Origin: Hirsutella rhossiliensis
Lineage: Eukaryota > Ascomycota > Sordariomycetes > Hypocreales > Ophiocordycipitaceae
Length of the DNA: 64,000 nucleotides
Direction: 5' to 3'
Assembly (NCBI RefSeq): GCF_020360975.1
Contig: NW_025408672.1
Coordinates: 3,782,001-3,846,000 of the forward strand
The position numbers and the translations under genes are program-made. Every line of letters begins with the position of its first letter. Positions within the stretch are counted from its first letter, which is position 1. The notes below the pieces were generated by a model. It was given only the letters and a program-made list of their open reading frames with translations. It searched no databases and was not told the origin of the DNA. Below, in pieces: positions 33,748 to 45,520 of this stretch.

Positions 33748-35109
33748 GGAGATAGTGCAATGGGGCTGATGCGTCGCTTCTTTGAAGGGGAAGCTGGTCT
33801 GGGTTCGTTGCCCTCGCTCTGAGGCTGAGCTGTCGTGGTTACCATAATGAATGGCGGAGACATGGTCCTGGTCGAGCTTAAGACCGAGGTTTCGCTTCTG
33901 CCCCGTGACCTGTCGTCTGGGTGCTCGGCTTCCTGGTCGTCGGACTGAGCAGTTCTGGGAGCTATTGAATTGAGAGTCTCGGAGGAGTCTCGTTCTAGCT
34001 GTTCGGGTTGGTCTACACATTCGAACTGTTGCTTCCGCTGAGCAAATAGTTGGGCGCCCATCTGTCGGACAAGGGTTTTCTCCTCCTTCGTCAGGCGACG
34101 AATGACGCCATGTGATCGCTTGGGGCGTGCAGGGCATTTCGAGAAATCTGCGGAATGGGGTCCGAGGCAGTTTGCGCACTGCTCGAGGGCTACGCAGGTT
34201 TCACCGTCATGGCCCTTCCTTCCGCAGCGCTTGCAGGATGGTTGTCGGTCACAGCTGTGTCGAGCATGGAAATCCCAGCACTTGTTACACTGGCTGGGCA
34301 TGCTGGATCTGTCGATGGAGGCTTTTTGTATCGGGCAAGTCGGCTGGAGCCAAAAAGCCTCCAAGGTCTCTGGGTGGGCTCGAGGAAGGACACAATAAGT
34401 GTCTTACTCGGAAGGTCGTTTGAATCGTGCAGACTGGGGCGAATACTGATGGGTGTGAGCCCGGTCTGGCAGGCGATTTCGTCTTTGACGGCCGCCTCGT
34501 AGTTGACTTCATTGCCCTGCAAGTCCGTAAGTCGTCGAGGGCAGTTGGGCACGACGTACTTGTACCATTTGTGAGTAATCTCCACCGAGGTCGCGTCAGG
34601 TCCTCGGACCATTCCGACTGTCGCTGGACGATGAGGTCCCTGATGGTAGCGTCCAGTGTTCGGATGGCCCATCCCGAGTTTACCTTGAAAGCTGCCGGGA
34701 CCCGGTGCAAGTCGATGCCGACTTTGGCGGCGATGTGGGTCCGAATTGCGTAGCTGCTGTGGTCTCGCGCTGGTGCTTCGGCATCGAGCCGCACAAAGAC
34801 ACGGAGGTCTTCCTTTGGTGGGGCGGGGGATGGTCGTCCCTGGAGACGGGAGATTGGTTGCCGGGGTCGTTGTTGTTGCGGGGCCTCGGCGGCCGTGGGG
34901 GTGTGGCCCCCGAGAGGCTGGCTTGCAGGGTGACCGGCGGCGACGCTGCTATAGGTCGGCGCGGGCGCGGGATTGAGGTCGGAGAGCGCCTGCCTCCAAA
35001 AGTCGAGGAAGCTGCTGGAAAATTGTTCCGCAAAGCTGTGTTCAAGGCCGGACGTGAAATGTTTCGCAGTCTGTTCGAACGATTCACAAAAGGCTCGGAA
35101 CACTGTCAT
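33744..35109 (-). pseudogene. LINE A ORF1 (Gag-like)
   Basis: The N-terminus (35109 on) has SFEQTAKHF and a proline-rich linker, then the RNA-binding middle VFVRLDAEAPARDHSSYAIR. Three zinc knuckles follow (CNKCWDFHARHSC, CKRCGRKGHDGETC, CANCLGPHSADFSKC; 34280-34150). The C-terminus is charged. Frames shift near 34600 and 34380. The stop codon overlaps the ORF2 start as ATGA at 33747-33744, a typical stop-restart coupling. Confidence 0.88.
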
Positions 35110-35950
35110 TTTGGCGTTGTAGGCATTTGTTTGCTCAACGGCGAGTTTGTTGGCTGCTTCAACGATAGAGACCGGGTGGAGGTTGACAGACTCGGCGGAG
35201 CCGGCCGGTTCGGGGCGGATTCACGCTGCGCTCCTTCCGTAGCGGCGGCATTGGAGAGTCGGATAAGGGCGAGGACGGCGTCACCGCCGGTCGCCGGAAC
35301 GCGGATGTGAGCCCAATGGGGCGGCTCGAAATGGGGGAGCTGTGTCGAAGCTGAGATGCACGGGCTAATCGAGCAAGATTAGGCGGGGTATGGACACCCA
35401 GATCAAAGGGGGTCTGAGCTGGCATGCGAGCTCGTGGCAGATGCCATGGCCGCTGCCTCAGCCAGCGCAAAGCGCGGCTGGAATGATCAACGTGCAGTTA
35501 TTAGGCGAATTGGTGGGAAATTACGCTACTTTCTTAACAATTACATGCCAAGAAAGTAAGAAAACAGGGGAAGGTGGGATCTGTAAATAGTTTAGTTTAG
35601 TTTAGTGTATTTTCCGTCCAGCAACTTTTGGTCGCTCAGGTCCCCGAGACGGGGCACAGGACGTGCTGAGCTAGCAGGTGTCTACATGCTACATATCGTA
35701 CACTTCACCCACTATCCAGCATTTCATCGGCTCAACGGCGCTCATGACAAACCTGTTGCCCGTCAGCGGGACGTCCAGGCACGAAGAGAAAGCTGTCCCG
35801 TGGTCAGATCAGCCAATTTGCTTCTGGGGCCTTGCAGCCCTTGATGACCTCGGCGATCGCATGGTCGTGAGACCTTGACGCCGCCCAGATCGGAGCAGGT
35901 AACAGAAAGAATTGAGAGGAAAGGTAGGGTGAGAGGAGAATGATGACCGT

Positions 35951-38900
35951 CTAGTGGCGTGGGCAGATCCTCCGAAGAAGGAGCTCGCTGTCGCCAGCCT
36001 GACGAATTTGTCAAAGTCCTTGCCGATTGCGCGGTTGATGGCTGCAGCCGGCCAAGGTGCAAGCCGCATACGATGCCGTGGCGCAACCTTTCTGCAGTAA
36101 AAGATGTGTGCTGGCTCTTTTCGTCGTCCGCACGAGCACGTCAGTCGCGCATCGTCGTGACCAAACCTTTCGTGGTAGTCAGCAAAATCCCCATGGTGGG
36201 TTCTTGCTGCAAGCAAGTTATGAAGCAGGGGCCGAGAGAGCGCCAATTCTGACGGACAGCTGGTTGTGGCTTTAAGCCTCAGGTCTCTGTATCGCTCCGG
36301 CGCAGAGGTTTCCCACCAGGCACTGAAAGCCTCTTTCCGCTGCAGTCGGGCAATTTTTCGCAGATGCGCTAGCGTCGGTTCGCCATCAGCGGGTTCTGGC
36401 AGTGATGCTCCCGCCTTTGCCAGAGCATCAGCCTCCTCGTTGCCTGGGATGTCAGCATGGCCGGGGATCCAATGGACCTCCACAGCTCCGTATTTTCGCG
36501 CCAAAGATTGGAACTCAAGGAAGACCTCTTGCGAGGAGTCGTTCGGCGTGCCCGTAAGCATGTTGCGGTCGCGAGGTTGTCGAGGCAGACAAAGATGCGG
36601 TCAGTTTCTGGAAGGCTCACCGCTGCCTTCAACCCCTCCAATGCACCTTTCGCCTCAGCGTCGAAAACCTCAGCTGTTCCAAGACGGCCCTTGCCGCTCA
36701 AGACGGTGGATCCGTCCCGGTGAACAGCATAGCCGTATCCGATGTGGCCTTCCTCAGAACGAGACCCGTCGGAGTAGACGACAAGAGTTCGGGGCGATAG
36801 TGCCTGAAGCCAGTCGCGAAATTTTTTCGCCGTCTCGTGTTTCGATGCACTCTGCAGAGGCGCAGTCTGCTCTTCGGCAAATCCGCGCTGCAGTAAAGCA
36901 GGTCTCGGGCAGCTCGATAGCATTTCGTCGGCTCGCCGCAGTCTGGTACGGAAGGGCTGTGGCTGTTTCTGGTACTTCAACTTGATAAGTTTGTTCACGG
37001 TCACGACGGGAGCTTTTGGTCGCGACGTGCGCTGGACGAGCGGGTGAGCTTCGTCGAGAGCTTTAAGGCGCGCAGCAAAGGCCGTCCGACGCCCTTCGAG
37101 GAGTAGAGGAACGGGCGGTATTCCCGCCTCCTGTGCAGCACGTTCGTCGGTGTCGTCCTCCACACTGGCAGAATAGCCCGAAGAGACGTGTAGAGTGCCT
37201 TGCTCATCTTCTTGACGAGGTTGCCAATCCCCGACGGCCCCTCCTTGGAAGGCTTCGTCCAGCGCGGGCTTTTCGGCCCAGGGTACCAGGCCTCCGCCGC
37301 GTACAGTAGCACGGGGATGACGCAAGCGCAGACGGCTCGTCGCATAGCACTCGGCAGAGGGCCATGTTTCGTGTTCGTCAGTCTCCTAAGATGAAAGGCA
37401 ACAGCTTGCGCCTTGGCCGTCCATTTCTCGACGTGTGTCTTGAAAGAGAGAGAGCTGTCGAGCCAAACGCCGAGCCAACGCATCGCTCGATCCGGCCGTT
37501 TCTCAAACTCGCCGTGGAGCACCGGCGGCGCCGTCTTGGGCTTCGTTCGAGAGAAGTGCATCACTTCTGTCTTGTCGGGGTCGAAAGAGATCCCGTTAGC
37601 GGCGCCCACGAAAGAAGCTCACGTACATGGTGAGATGCTTCGGCGGTCGTTTCATCAAGGCTATTACCGACGCATAGAATGGCAGTGTCGTCCGCGTAAC
37701 CGAAGCGTCCCTGAGAGTGACCTAGGCGATATATCGGCTCCGTGTACAACAGGAAGAGGATCGGCGAGACGGGCGACCCCTGCGGCAGACCGCACTGGAG
37801 GGGCGATGAATCCGTCACGATGTCTTGATAGCGGATGCGTGCCGATCTGTCCTGCATGAACGAGCCGGCCCAGCGCGCGAGGTTCGATGGCCATCCTTGT
37901 TCTCGTAAGCGGAGGACCAATCTATTGCAGAGAACTGTATCGAAGGCGCCTTGTATATCCAAGGTCACCAGGGTTGCGACTTGCTTCCGGGCGAATGCCT
38001 CCTCGATGTCGTGAACCAAGGCAGCTACGAGATCCACGGCCGACCTCTTCGGGAGCGCGCCGGCTTGTTGTGGGTGTAGTACGCCGAAGTGGATTGAGCC
38101 CACGCTAGACGCCGTGCAATGAGCCGCTCGAGGCCCTTGCCGAGACAAGACAAAAGGAGATGGGGCGCCAGGCGCGGGGTGTAGACAGATCTCTGCGTCC
38201 TAGCTTGGCGATCATAACCACTTCTGCCTCCCGAAAAGGTTTCGGATGGTGACCAATGGTGAGGCAGCCTTGATACAGCTGATGGACGAGACTGCCGATT
38301 GCATGCCAGACAGCGCGAAGCATCCGCACCGTGATGTTATCCGAGCCTGGAGATGTGTTCCCGGTGCGTAGAGTGGCGTCGCGAGCCTCCTCGAAGGAGA
38401 CCTGATTGGGAAAGGGAATCATCTTATCCGTGTTCACGGGAATCCACGGGTCTGGGATGTCGTCGCTCGCTGTGCGCCGCTCCAGGGTTGCTCGCCGCAA
38501 GGCGGTGGCTTTCTCCAGCTGCGTCTCGTACACTCGGCCGTCTACTTGGGAGGTGCCTGGCACGGCCCTGAGGATTTTAATTAGCCAGCGGACCGCCCGA
38601 AAGACGGAGTCGCCGTCGGCAAAGCTGTCGATCAAGTCACGCCAGTAAAGGCGTTTTGCTCGGCGCACTGCATTGTGAAGCTCCCGCTTGGCTAGCTGCA
38701 CTTCTCGGTCGAAGCCGAGAGGGTACACCTCCTCCACGCGCGATAATTGGCCGCCGCCTTTGCGCACTCTTCGTTCCACCACCGCGCCCCATGCGTCGTC
38801 TTACGGACGGTCGGCCCGCAGCTCTCGCTGCACAACCAAGAAGGTCCACCAGCGCCGACGCAAAGTTGTCCAGCTCGGAGGAGTTGAGGTTGTAGTCGGG

Positions 38901-39675
38901 ATGAAAGCTGCACCGGCTTCTACCAGCTCGACAAATCGCTTCAATTCCTCATCGGAGTTGAGGCGGATCTTGCATAATGGAAGGGTGCTAGGGCTTGACT
39001 AGGCAGCGTGATACTAAGGGTAAAGTGGTCGGACCCGGTTGCTAAATGATCCTCAACAACCGCGTCCGCCAAAGGTATATTGGAGAAGGCGAGATCGATC
39101 GTGCTGCCGCGCGCGTTAGTCGGGACATCGACAGCATTCAATAAGCTGAGTCGGTTATCCATGGCCCAGAACGCGATGTCTTCACCGCGGTGCTCTTGTC
39201 GACCGGCCTGCCAGCTGGGATGCTTGGCGTTGAAGTCGCCAGATACAAGGCATTTATCCGTCGCGCACCAGCCAAGCAGTATTTCCAAAGCCGCGTCGTA
39301 GTCCGGCTGCCGATAGAAGTTAACTACCGTCGTCCCGTTCACGGTGAGCCAAAGGATGTCACGAGTCGCCACAGGTCTCTTTTGATCAGCGACGAGGCCT
39401 GCGGAGCGCCGGACGTATGTCATGACTCTCGGACGAGTGTCGCGGCCGTCCCAGTCGGTGACGGGTGAGAATGTGTCGTAGGCCGGATGCGTCTTGGTGA
39501 GGCATCGGCCGTCTTTAAGTCCTGTCCATGGTTCCTGCAGCAGGATAATGTCGTATCGCTCCGAATCAGCCAGCGCGAGCGCAGTGTCATGCGCCGGAGG
39601 GATCTTGCCCACGTTGGCTTGGAAGACTCGCAAGGCCCTCCTGTTGCTTCGATTGTTGGGATGACGGTGATGCAT
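35951..39675 (-). pseudogene. LINE B ORF2: endonuclease, reverse transcriptase, RNase H
   Basis: Same order as copy A: FQANVGKIPPAHD, LLQEPWTGL, SGDFNAKHPSW, GSDHFTL (endonuclease); RPISF, LDIQGAFDTV, GLPQGSPVSPILF, FGYADDTAIL (reverse transcriptase); VVYSDGSRS, DAEAKGALEGL, VCLDNLATA, GNEEADALAK (RNase H); CSCGRRKEPAHIFYC. About seven frame changes, e.g. near 38920, 38790, 38150, 37610, 37130, 36560 and 35970. At the last, copy C at 63760 has GGAGGG where this copy has GGAGG, restoring FFGGICPRH. The start overlaps the ORF1 stop as TAATG. Confidence 0.9.
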
Positions 39676-41308
39676 TAGGGCAGCGTCACAGGGCTAGTGC
39701 GTCGTTTCTTCGACGGGACGACAGGGGTGAACTGGTTGTCATCGCTAGCGTGCGGCGGCGTCGTGGCCACGACAATGCAAGGGGGTGAGGAAGCGGCTCG
39801 CTCTGGAGTGGCGCTTCTGCCGGAGCTTCCATCCTCTCCAGCTGCCTGCGACTCCGAAGAACGTAACTGACTCGAATCAGGGCTCTGACAAGACTGCTCG
39901 GGCACGTTGTGGTTTGGTGTCTGTCTTTTCTGCTGCGCGAAGAGCTGAGCTCCCGCCTGCCTCACCAGACCCTTCTCCTCTTTCGTCAGGCGCCGTACAA
40001 TGCCATGAACGCGCTTGGGGCGGGCAGGGCATTTAGGATCGTCAGCGCAATGTGGCCCGAGGCAGTTTGCGCACTGCTCTAGGGCTGCGCACTCTTGGCT
40101 ACGATGGTTGGTCTTGCCGCAACGTCTGCAGCGCGCCATCCGGTCGCAGCTGTGGCGAGCGTGGAAATCCCAGCATTTGTCGCATTGGCTAGGGATGCTG
40201 GGTTTGTCAATGTAACGGGCGAGACGGCTGGCGCCGAAAAGTCTCCAGGGTCTTCGTGTGGGTTCCAGGAAGGACACAATCAGGGTCTGGGTGGGCATAT
40301 CACCCGAGTCGTGTCGCGATAGACGTATGCTGATGGGCTTCAGTCCGGTTTGGCAGGCAATCTCTTCTTTGACCGCCTCCTCGTAGTTGATCACGACACC
40401 TCGTAGGTCTGTGAGCCTACGAGGACAATCGGCTACCACGTACGAATGCCATTTCTGGCTTATCTCTACGGCCGCGGCTTCCAGGTCTGCAGCCCACTCC
40501 GCCTGCCGTTGCACAAGTAAGTCACGCGTGGCCACATCCGATGCCTGGATGGCCCAGCCCGTGTTTACCGGGAAGGCTGCCGGAATGCGGCGCAGGTCAA
40601 TACCGACTCTAGCGGCGATGTGGGTCCGGATTGCGTATCTTTCGTGGTTTCGGGCCGGAGCGTCAGCGTCAAGTCGGACGAAGACACGGAGGTCTTCCTT
40701 CGGTGGGGCTACGGGCGGTCGTCCTGGCAGACGAGTGGTGGTCTGTGGTTTTCGCTGTGGTGGGGCGGAGGCTGTAAAGGCCAGCTGTCCTTGCTTCGGC
40801 TTGCCGGATGCAAGAACGCTGCTGTACGTGGGCTTCGGTGGTTCTTCGAGTTCGGCAAGCGATTGAGTCCAGAATTTGAGAAATTTGGTGGCGACTTGCT
40901 TGGCGATGCTGTTTTCGGTGCCAGACGTGAACTGCTTTGCTGCTTGTTCGAATGATTCGCTAAAGACCCGTAAGACTGCCAGCTTGGCGTTATGGGCTGC
41001 CGTTTTGTCGCGAGCAATTTTCGTGGCCGCTTCGAGGATTGAGACTGGCGCGTGCTCAGTGGGCTGGGCCGAGTCGAAGAGATTCGGGCTTCTTCCAGCT
41101 GCGCTCCTTCCGTGACGGCAGCTTCAGGCGTTTCGGTGGACGAGATTGACTGGGCCAGCTGCTGGGCCGCGGGAAACGAGTCGTTTCGGCGAGCTTCCGT
41201 CGGGTAGCGAGGTCGGAGATGCGATATGTGAGCCGCCGGATTTGGCGGCGATCGTATGCCTTGTCTCGAGGCATTGGAGTCGACATGCGAACCTGAGGCT
41301 GGTGCCAT
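39675..41308 (-). pseudogene. LINE B ORF1 (Gag-like)
   Basis: Serine/proline-rich N-terminus in several frames (41308-40710). The C-terminal half is open from 40535: DRLTDLRG-like middle, then CDKCWDFHARHSC, CRRCGKTNHRSQEC and CANCLGPHCADDPKC knuckles, and a charged tail (PSKKRRTSPVTLP). The stop at 39677-39675 shares its last A with the ORF2 ATG. Frame breaks lie near 41250, 40900 and 40700. Confidence 0.85.
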
Positions 41309-41445
41309 GGTCGCTGCCGGCGCTTGCGCGCGGCTCAATTGGAGTTTTGTCAAGAGCACTTGTTAAGCGAAAGTATGTGAGAATAGGCTACTTTCTTAAC
41401 ACTTGCGTGCCAAGAAAGTAAAAATACAAGGAAGGATCTGTAGTT

Positions 41446-42091
41446 GCGTGGGCATTTGCAAGTTTTCCAGCACTGCATCTAGGGTAGGAAGCTGGGCGAC
41501 TTCGCTGTTCTTTCTCCCGGTCGCTGTCCGATTCCATGACAATGGCAAACGAGAACTGTTTGGTGAAAAAACGTGTCTCTCACTCAGATCCACCCGAAAA
41601 CAATCAGTCACTTGGTCAAGTCTGGGCTCCGAGAATTGCATTGTGAGTTTTATGTGCCAGCCGGTGGGTGATAGGTTGACTACTGGCCTCTTTACAGTAT
41701 TACCGGTACTGCTTTGACTGGCAGTTGGACTCCCAGAATATCAACGCGCGGTCCCGCCGCTAGTCCGCAGTACATTTTAAATGCCGACTCAAATGACTAG
41801 GGGGAAAATCGCCTAGACCAAAAAGAGATGGACAGGGGGTTTTGCAACAGTCCCCCCCTATCGCCCCCCGTATGCGAGCGCCACGGACACGGCTCCTAAA
41901 GGGAGCGATGGTAGACACGTCTCCCTTTTACACTCTTTGTAGCTCAATTTACATCAATTACGCCCAGCACCTGTGCCAACAGTGCTGACCCCGTAACAAC
42001 ATCGACCATGCCAAGCGCAATTGGGAATACACAGAAGAGGGCGACAGTGGCTCTGATAAAGCACTCGTATGCGACAGAGACATTGAGCTCC
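41446..42091 (-). other. Possible 5' piece of the split gene, then no feature
   Basis: On the - strand 41641-41446 reads SEVAQLPTLDAVLENLQMPT up to the LINE B 5' end. This could be the N-terminal part of the protein continued at 29650 (ADADDDFFSQAFF), because both flank the LINE pair in the same orientation and style. No target duplication was found, so the link is tentative. 41650-42091 shows no gene. Confidence 0.35.
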
Positions 42092-43518
42092 TTACGCGTT
42101 GGCATACTCCTTGTTGAACGCACGGCCAATGACTATGCGCCTAATTTCCGACGTGCCGGCTCCGATCTCGTATAGCTTGGCGCTGTGAGCGTATATGGTG
42201 CGTTAGTGAAAATCGTATCACACTGAGCATGCACTGTTTCCCTTCCTCTCTTCTAACCCGTTCGGGAGCAGAGGAATTCATTGAGCAAAACACCGGAATC
42301 GGTTGGGCGGGACTCACTCTCGCAACAGTCGTGATGCTGGCATCTCCTCCACGTAGCCCATGCCGCCCAGCAGCTGGATGCAATCGAGGGAGCACTCGGT
42401 CGCCCGCTCGGCCGCGTACAGAATCGAGCCTGCGCAGTCTTGTGTGCGAATGACTCCCTGCTCGTCCAGGCGCTTGGCCGTGGTGTACGTGTACGCCCTC
42501 GAAGCCTGCAACTTGGTGTACATGTCAGCCAGCTTGCCTTGGATGAGCTGGTTGTGCGCGATGGGCTGTCCAAATTGCTTGCGCTGGTGAGAGAATGGCG
42601 CCGCGACATCAAAGGCCGCCTGCATGATACCCAGGGGACCAGCGGAGAAGACGAGGCGCTCCAAGTCAAGCCCCTCCATCAGCATGTGCACGCCGCCGTT
42701 GACCGTACTCAGGACGTTCTCGGCCGGGATGAAGACGTTGTCGAACACGAGCTCGCCTGTGTTGCTGCCGCGCATGCCCATCTTGTCGAGCTTGCGGGTG
42801 CAGCTAACGCCCTCGGTCTTGGTCCCGACCAGGAAGGCCGTGATTCCCTTGGAGCCAGCGTCGGGTTGCGTCTTGGCGTATACGACGATGAGGTCGGCGT
42901 CGGGACCGTTTGTGATCCACATCTTGGACCCCTTGATGAGGTAGCCGCCGTCGACCGCCTTGGCCGTCGTCCGCATACTGACGACGTCGCTGCCGGAGCC
43001 GGACTCGGACATGGCCAGTGCGCCGATGCTCGTGCCCGCGACAAGGCCTGGGAGGTGCTTTTTGCTTTTGCTCAGGCGTGCCGTTGAGCTGGAGCTGGTT
43101 CACGCAGACGTGCGAGTGTACCGCGTAGCTCAGACCAATGGAGCCCGAGGCCCGTGATATCTCCTCCATAACAACGCAGTGTGCCTGGTAGCCCATGCCC
43201 AGGCCACCAACATCCCCGTCCACCGTGACACCCAGGAAGCCCGCTTCCCCCTAGCTTGGGCCACATCTCATTAGGGAAGGCATCGGACTTGTCGGTGTGC
43301 GCGGCGACTGCCTCAGTGATCTCGCGGCGCGTGAAATCCTGCACGCGCTCGCGCAGCTCTTCAAGCTCCTCGGTGGTCGGCGGCTCGAAGCCCTTTGGGT
43401 GCTTGGACGAGTGCAGTCTCGTTTGGATGGAGGAGAGGCCGAGGGTAGCGGATGAAGCCCGGAGTTGGCGCGCGGCCAGCCGAGTAAGCACTCCAGTGAA
43501 TGGCCGTAGGCTAGCCAT
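42092..43518 (-). CDS. Isovaleryl-CoA dehydrogenase, mitochondrial
   Basis: FAD enzyme of leucine breakdown, oxidising isovaleryl-CoA to 3-methylcrotonyl-CoA in mitochondria. The start at 43518 gives an arginine/serine-rich transit peptide. Motifs: [74 protein letters not shown] (glutamate at the IVD catalytic-base position) and LLGGMGY. A 135-nt intron (42317-42183, GTGAGT to ACAG) splits LLRD, followed by [19 protein letters not shown], typical of IVD over other acyl-CoA dehydrogenases. Two extra bases, in a G5 run (43247-43251) and an A5 run (43059-43063, - strand sense), break the frame. Removing both gives exactly 429 residues, the family length, so these may be sequence errors in a working gene. 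Confidence 0.92.
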
Positions 43519-43954
43519 CGTGTATGTCTGCGATCTCTGCGTGCGACTTCCGCTCTCGAGCCGTGGTTGCACAACTAACCTGTGAGTTAAGAGAGAGTGA
43601 GGCGAAAAGGGAAAGAAGAACCACCCGATCGTCCCTTCCATGAAGTTACGTGGAACTACTACTGCAGACTGGTAGAATTGGCAAACCATACCGCGCGCCA
43701 CGATTGTCGACCACATTTTATTGTCCTAGTAGTCTGTGCACCAGAGACCCAGGCCTGTGGACAAGGGGGACGTAAACCACAATACCATGGCAGTTCGGAG
43801 TCGGATGTCATACTGCCACTTACACCTTCGCGCGCACCACATAACGGCCACTTGCAGCTGCATCTGTCGGAGTGTTCACTTCACTTTGCCTGCATGACGC
43901 GTCTACTCCTCCCATTTTTTGGATTTTGGATTTTGCTTCGACTCATTTACCTTA
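43519..43954. other. Upstream region of the dehydrogenase gene
   Basis: No ORF with recognisable motifs. It includes the presumed promoter and 5' UTR. The next element end starts at 43955. Confidence 0.4.
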
Positions 43955-45263
43955 CTCGTGCTCGGCCCCACTTTATTGGGATTCACTTTGGCTCACCCAC
44001 AGCCAAAAACAAAAACTCTCCTGTAAAAAAAAAAAAAAAAAAGGCCAGTTCTGCGGGCTGTTAGTAGCCTGTTAGTGGCGAAGAATTTTTCAGGCCACCC
44101 CGACTATGCTTCTGCCTCTATTGCCTTAACGGGGCTCTAGCAGGCCCCAAAGGCAGACTTTGGAGAGTTCGTCTCCTCTTGGGAAGCTGGTCTCGAATAA
44201 CGGCATGCCTCGCGTTGCCTCGCGTTCTGCCGCCTTTACTGGCTGGCCTCGACTTCTGCCGCCTCGCGGCCCCGACCTCCGCCACCTTGCGGCCCTTTAT
44301 GCGGCCCAGCGGCCACGACTTCCTCTGGACTGTGGGCCGCGGGGCCCAGGGCTACAAGAGCCTAGAGCTCAAGGCCTCACCCGGTGCCCCGGAGCTGCAC
44401 ACCAATCGACAACACCTCCACCACCTGCTTGCTACGAGGAGTAGGCACGGGGACTTCGCCGACTGTCATGACCACGAAGTCGCCCGGATCGAATGCTCCT
44501 GCGGGAGAATACAATCGCCATCGGGGCGATCCCCCGACCAACATTCCTACACTATCTGCTTCCCTTTTTTCTTTTGTTTCTGCCCTAGGCCCTCGAGGGC
44601 TTGCGGCCGGCACATGACTTCGTGGGCTTTCTCAGTCACCCAGCCTCGGCCAAAGACTGACTACTATTACGGCTTCACTGCCGTGCCTGGAACCCGCTGA
44701 CGGGGGAAGGGCCCTGAATTTCCGACCGGCCTCAGCCTAGCACGTCTTTTTCCTTTGGGATATCACAGACGTTAAACGACACTACAACTACTCGTGCCCG
44801 CCCCCACTTTAAGGGGATTCGCTTTAGCTCACCCGGGTGAAGTGGGTGCTGTTAGATCCGGTAGAATCCGGGTAGATGCAGCTACGATAGCGTCAGGCTA
44901 CTAGTGGCAGCGCCAACGGTAGCGCAGACGATAGCGCACCAGGTAGCGCAGCCGATGAGGCCACGAGGACATCTATGAGACAGTTACAGAGATATGACGT
45001 GATGGCATGTCATAGGGATTGAGGCCATCGCCCTTTGATATAGGGCTTGGGCAGAGCACCCCCAAATGGGGGACACAGACAGACACACACATCATACCTC
45101 ACTTCATCCGATCGTACCATTCTTGCTGTGTCCGTGACCTATCCGACGAGAACCTCATCAAGGTTCTGACAGGTGCTGATCACCCAAATGAACAGATCAT
45201 CCGAATGAACAGAATATCGACCTTTTTTAAGCGAATCCCAATAAAGTGGGGGCGGGCACGAGT
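43955..45263. repeat. Cluster of CTCGTGCCCGC-type TIR ends (MITE family)
   Basis: TA followed by CTCGTGCTCGGCCCCACTTT at about 43954 is the inverted partner of AAAGTGGGGGCGGGCACGAG followed by TA at about 45243-45263. Both share ATTGGGATTC just inside. A second left end of a close variant (AAGGGGATTC) begins at 44788. So either one MITE holds a LINE insertion or two MITEs overlap. TA flanks suggest a Tc1/mariner-pogo type. Related ends recur at 49731-49823, 50070, 51186-51325 and 52224-52268. Confidence 0.6.
44040..44787 (+). mobile_element. 5'-truncated LINE with ORF2 C-terminal remnant
   Basis: Shares its whole length with 50140-51188 (GCGGGCTGTTAG ..., GGAGAGTTCGTCTCCTCTTG ..., and a 3' UTR CCGCTGACGGG ... 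AGCACGTCTTTT). The coding part (44341-44520) reads YKSLELKASPGAPELHTNRQ and HLHHLLATRSRHGDFADCHD with IECSCGR. These match the ORF2 C-terminus of copies A and B (YKPLHLK; LLHHLLAARTRHGDFADYH; CSCGR). It ends in an ACACTACAAC tail. Confidence 0.7.
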
Positions 45264-45520
45264 AGTAGATGCAACCCAAATGAGCGAAGCGCCAGCTCTT
45301 AGTTGGACCCTAGCTGCCAACGCATCACCCCCCCCACTTCGGGCTGGCTTATTAATTCCAATCAGAGTTCCGCACGTTCGCTTTCCTATGTCTTTTCTTT
45401 TCCCATGATTATTACTTTAACTAGCTATTAGCTAGCCCTGCGGTGGTAGTGCGGCCTTCGAAGGCCTAGGCCCTTAGGGTCATAGCCTAGAGCCACATAT
45501 GCGGAATAAATAAATAAATA

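Larger units (their letters stand above)
29651..35588 (-). mobile_element. Full-length Tad1-like LINE (copy A)
   Basis: Tail of ATAC/GTAT units at 29651-29673, a 3' UTR to about 30015, ORF2 (33747-30021), ORF1 (35109-33744) and a 5' UTR to about 35588. The 5' UTR segment CTACTTTCTTAACA ... GGATCTGTA (35524-35584) matches that of copy B (41390-41442), which sets the 5' boundary. At about 5.9 kb the element is apparently full length. It inserted in the unknown split gene. Confidence 0.88.
35589..41445 (-). mobile_element. Full-length Tad1-like LINE (copy B)
   Basis: Head-to-tail with copy A. Its tail is a TTTAG/AAACT repeat (35585-35606), the 3' UTR runs to 35950, ORF2 39675-35951, ORF1 about 41308-39675, and the 5' UTR ends near 41445. 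The protein is clearly similar to copy A but diverged, so this is a sister subfamily and not a recent tandem duplication. Confidence 0.88.
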
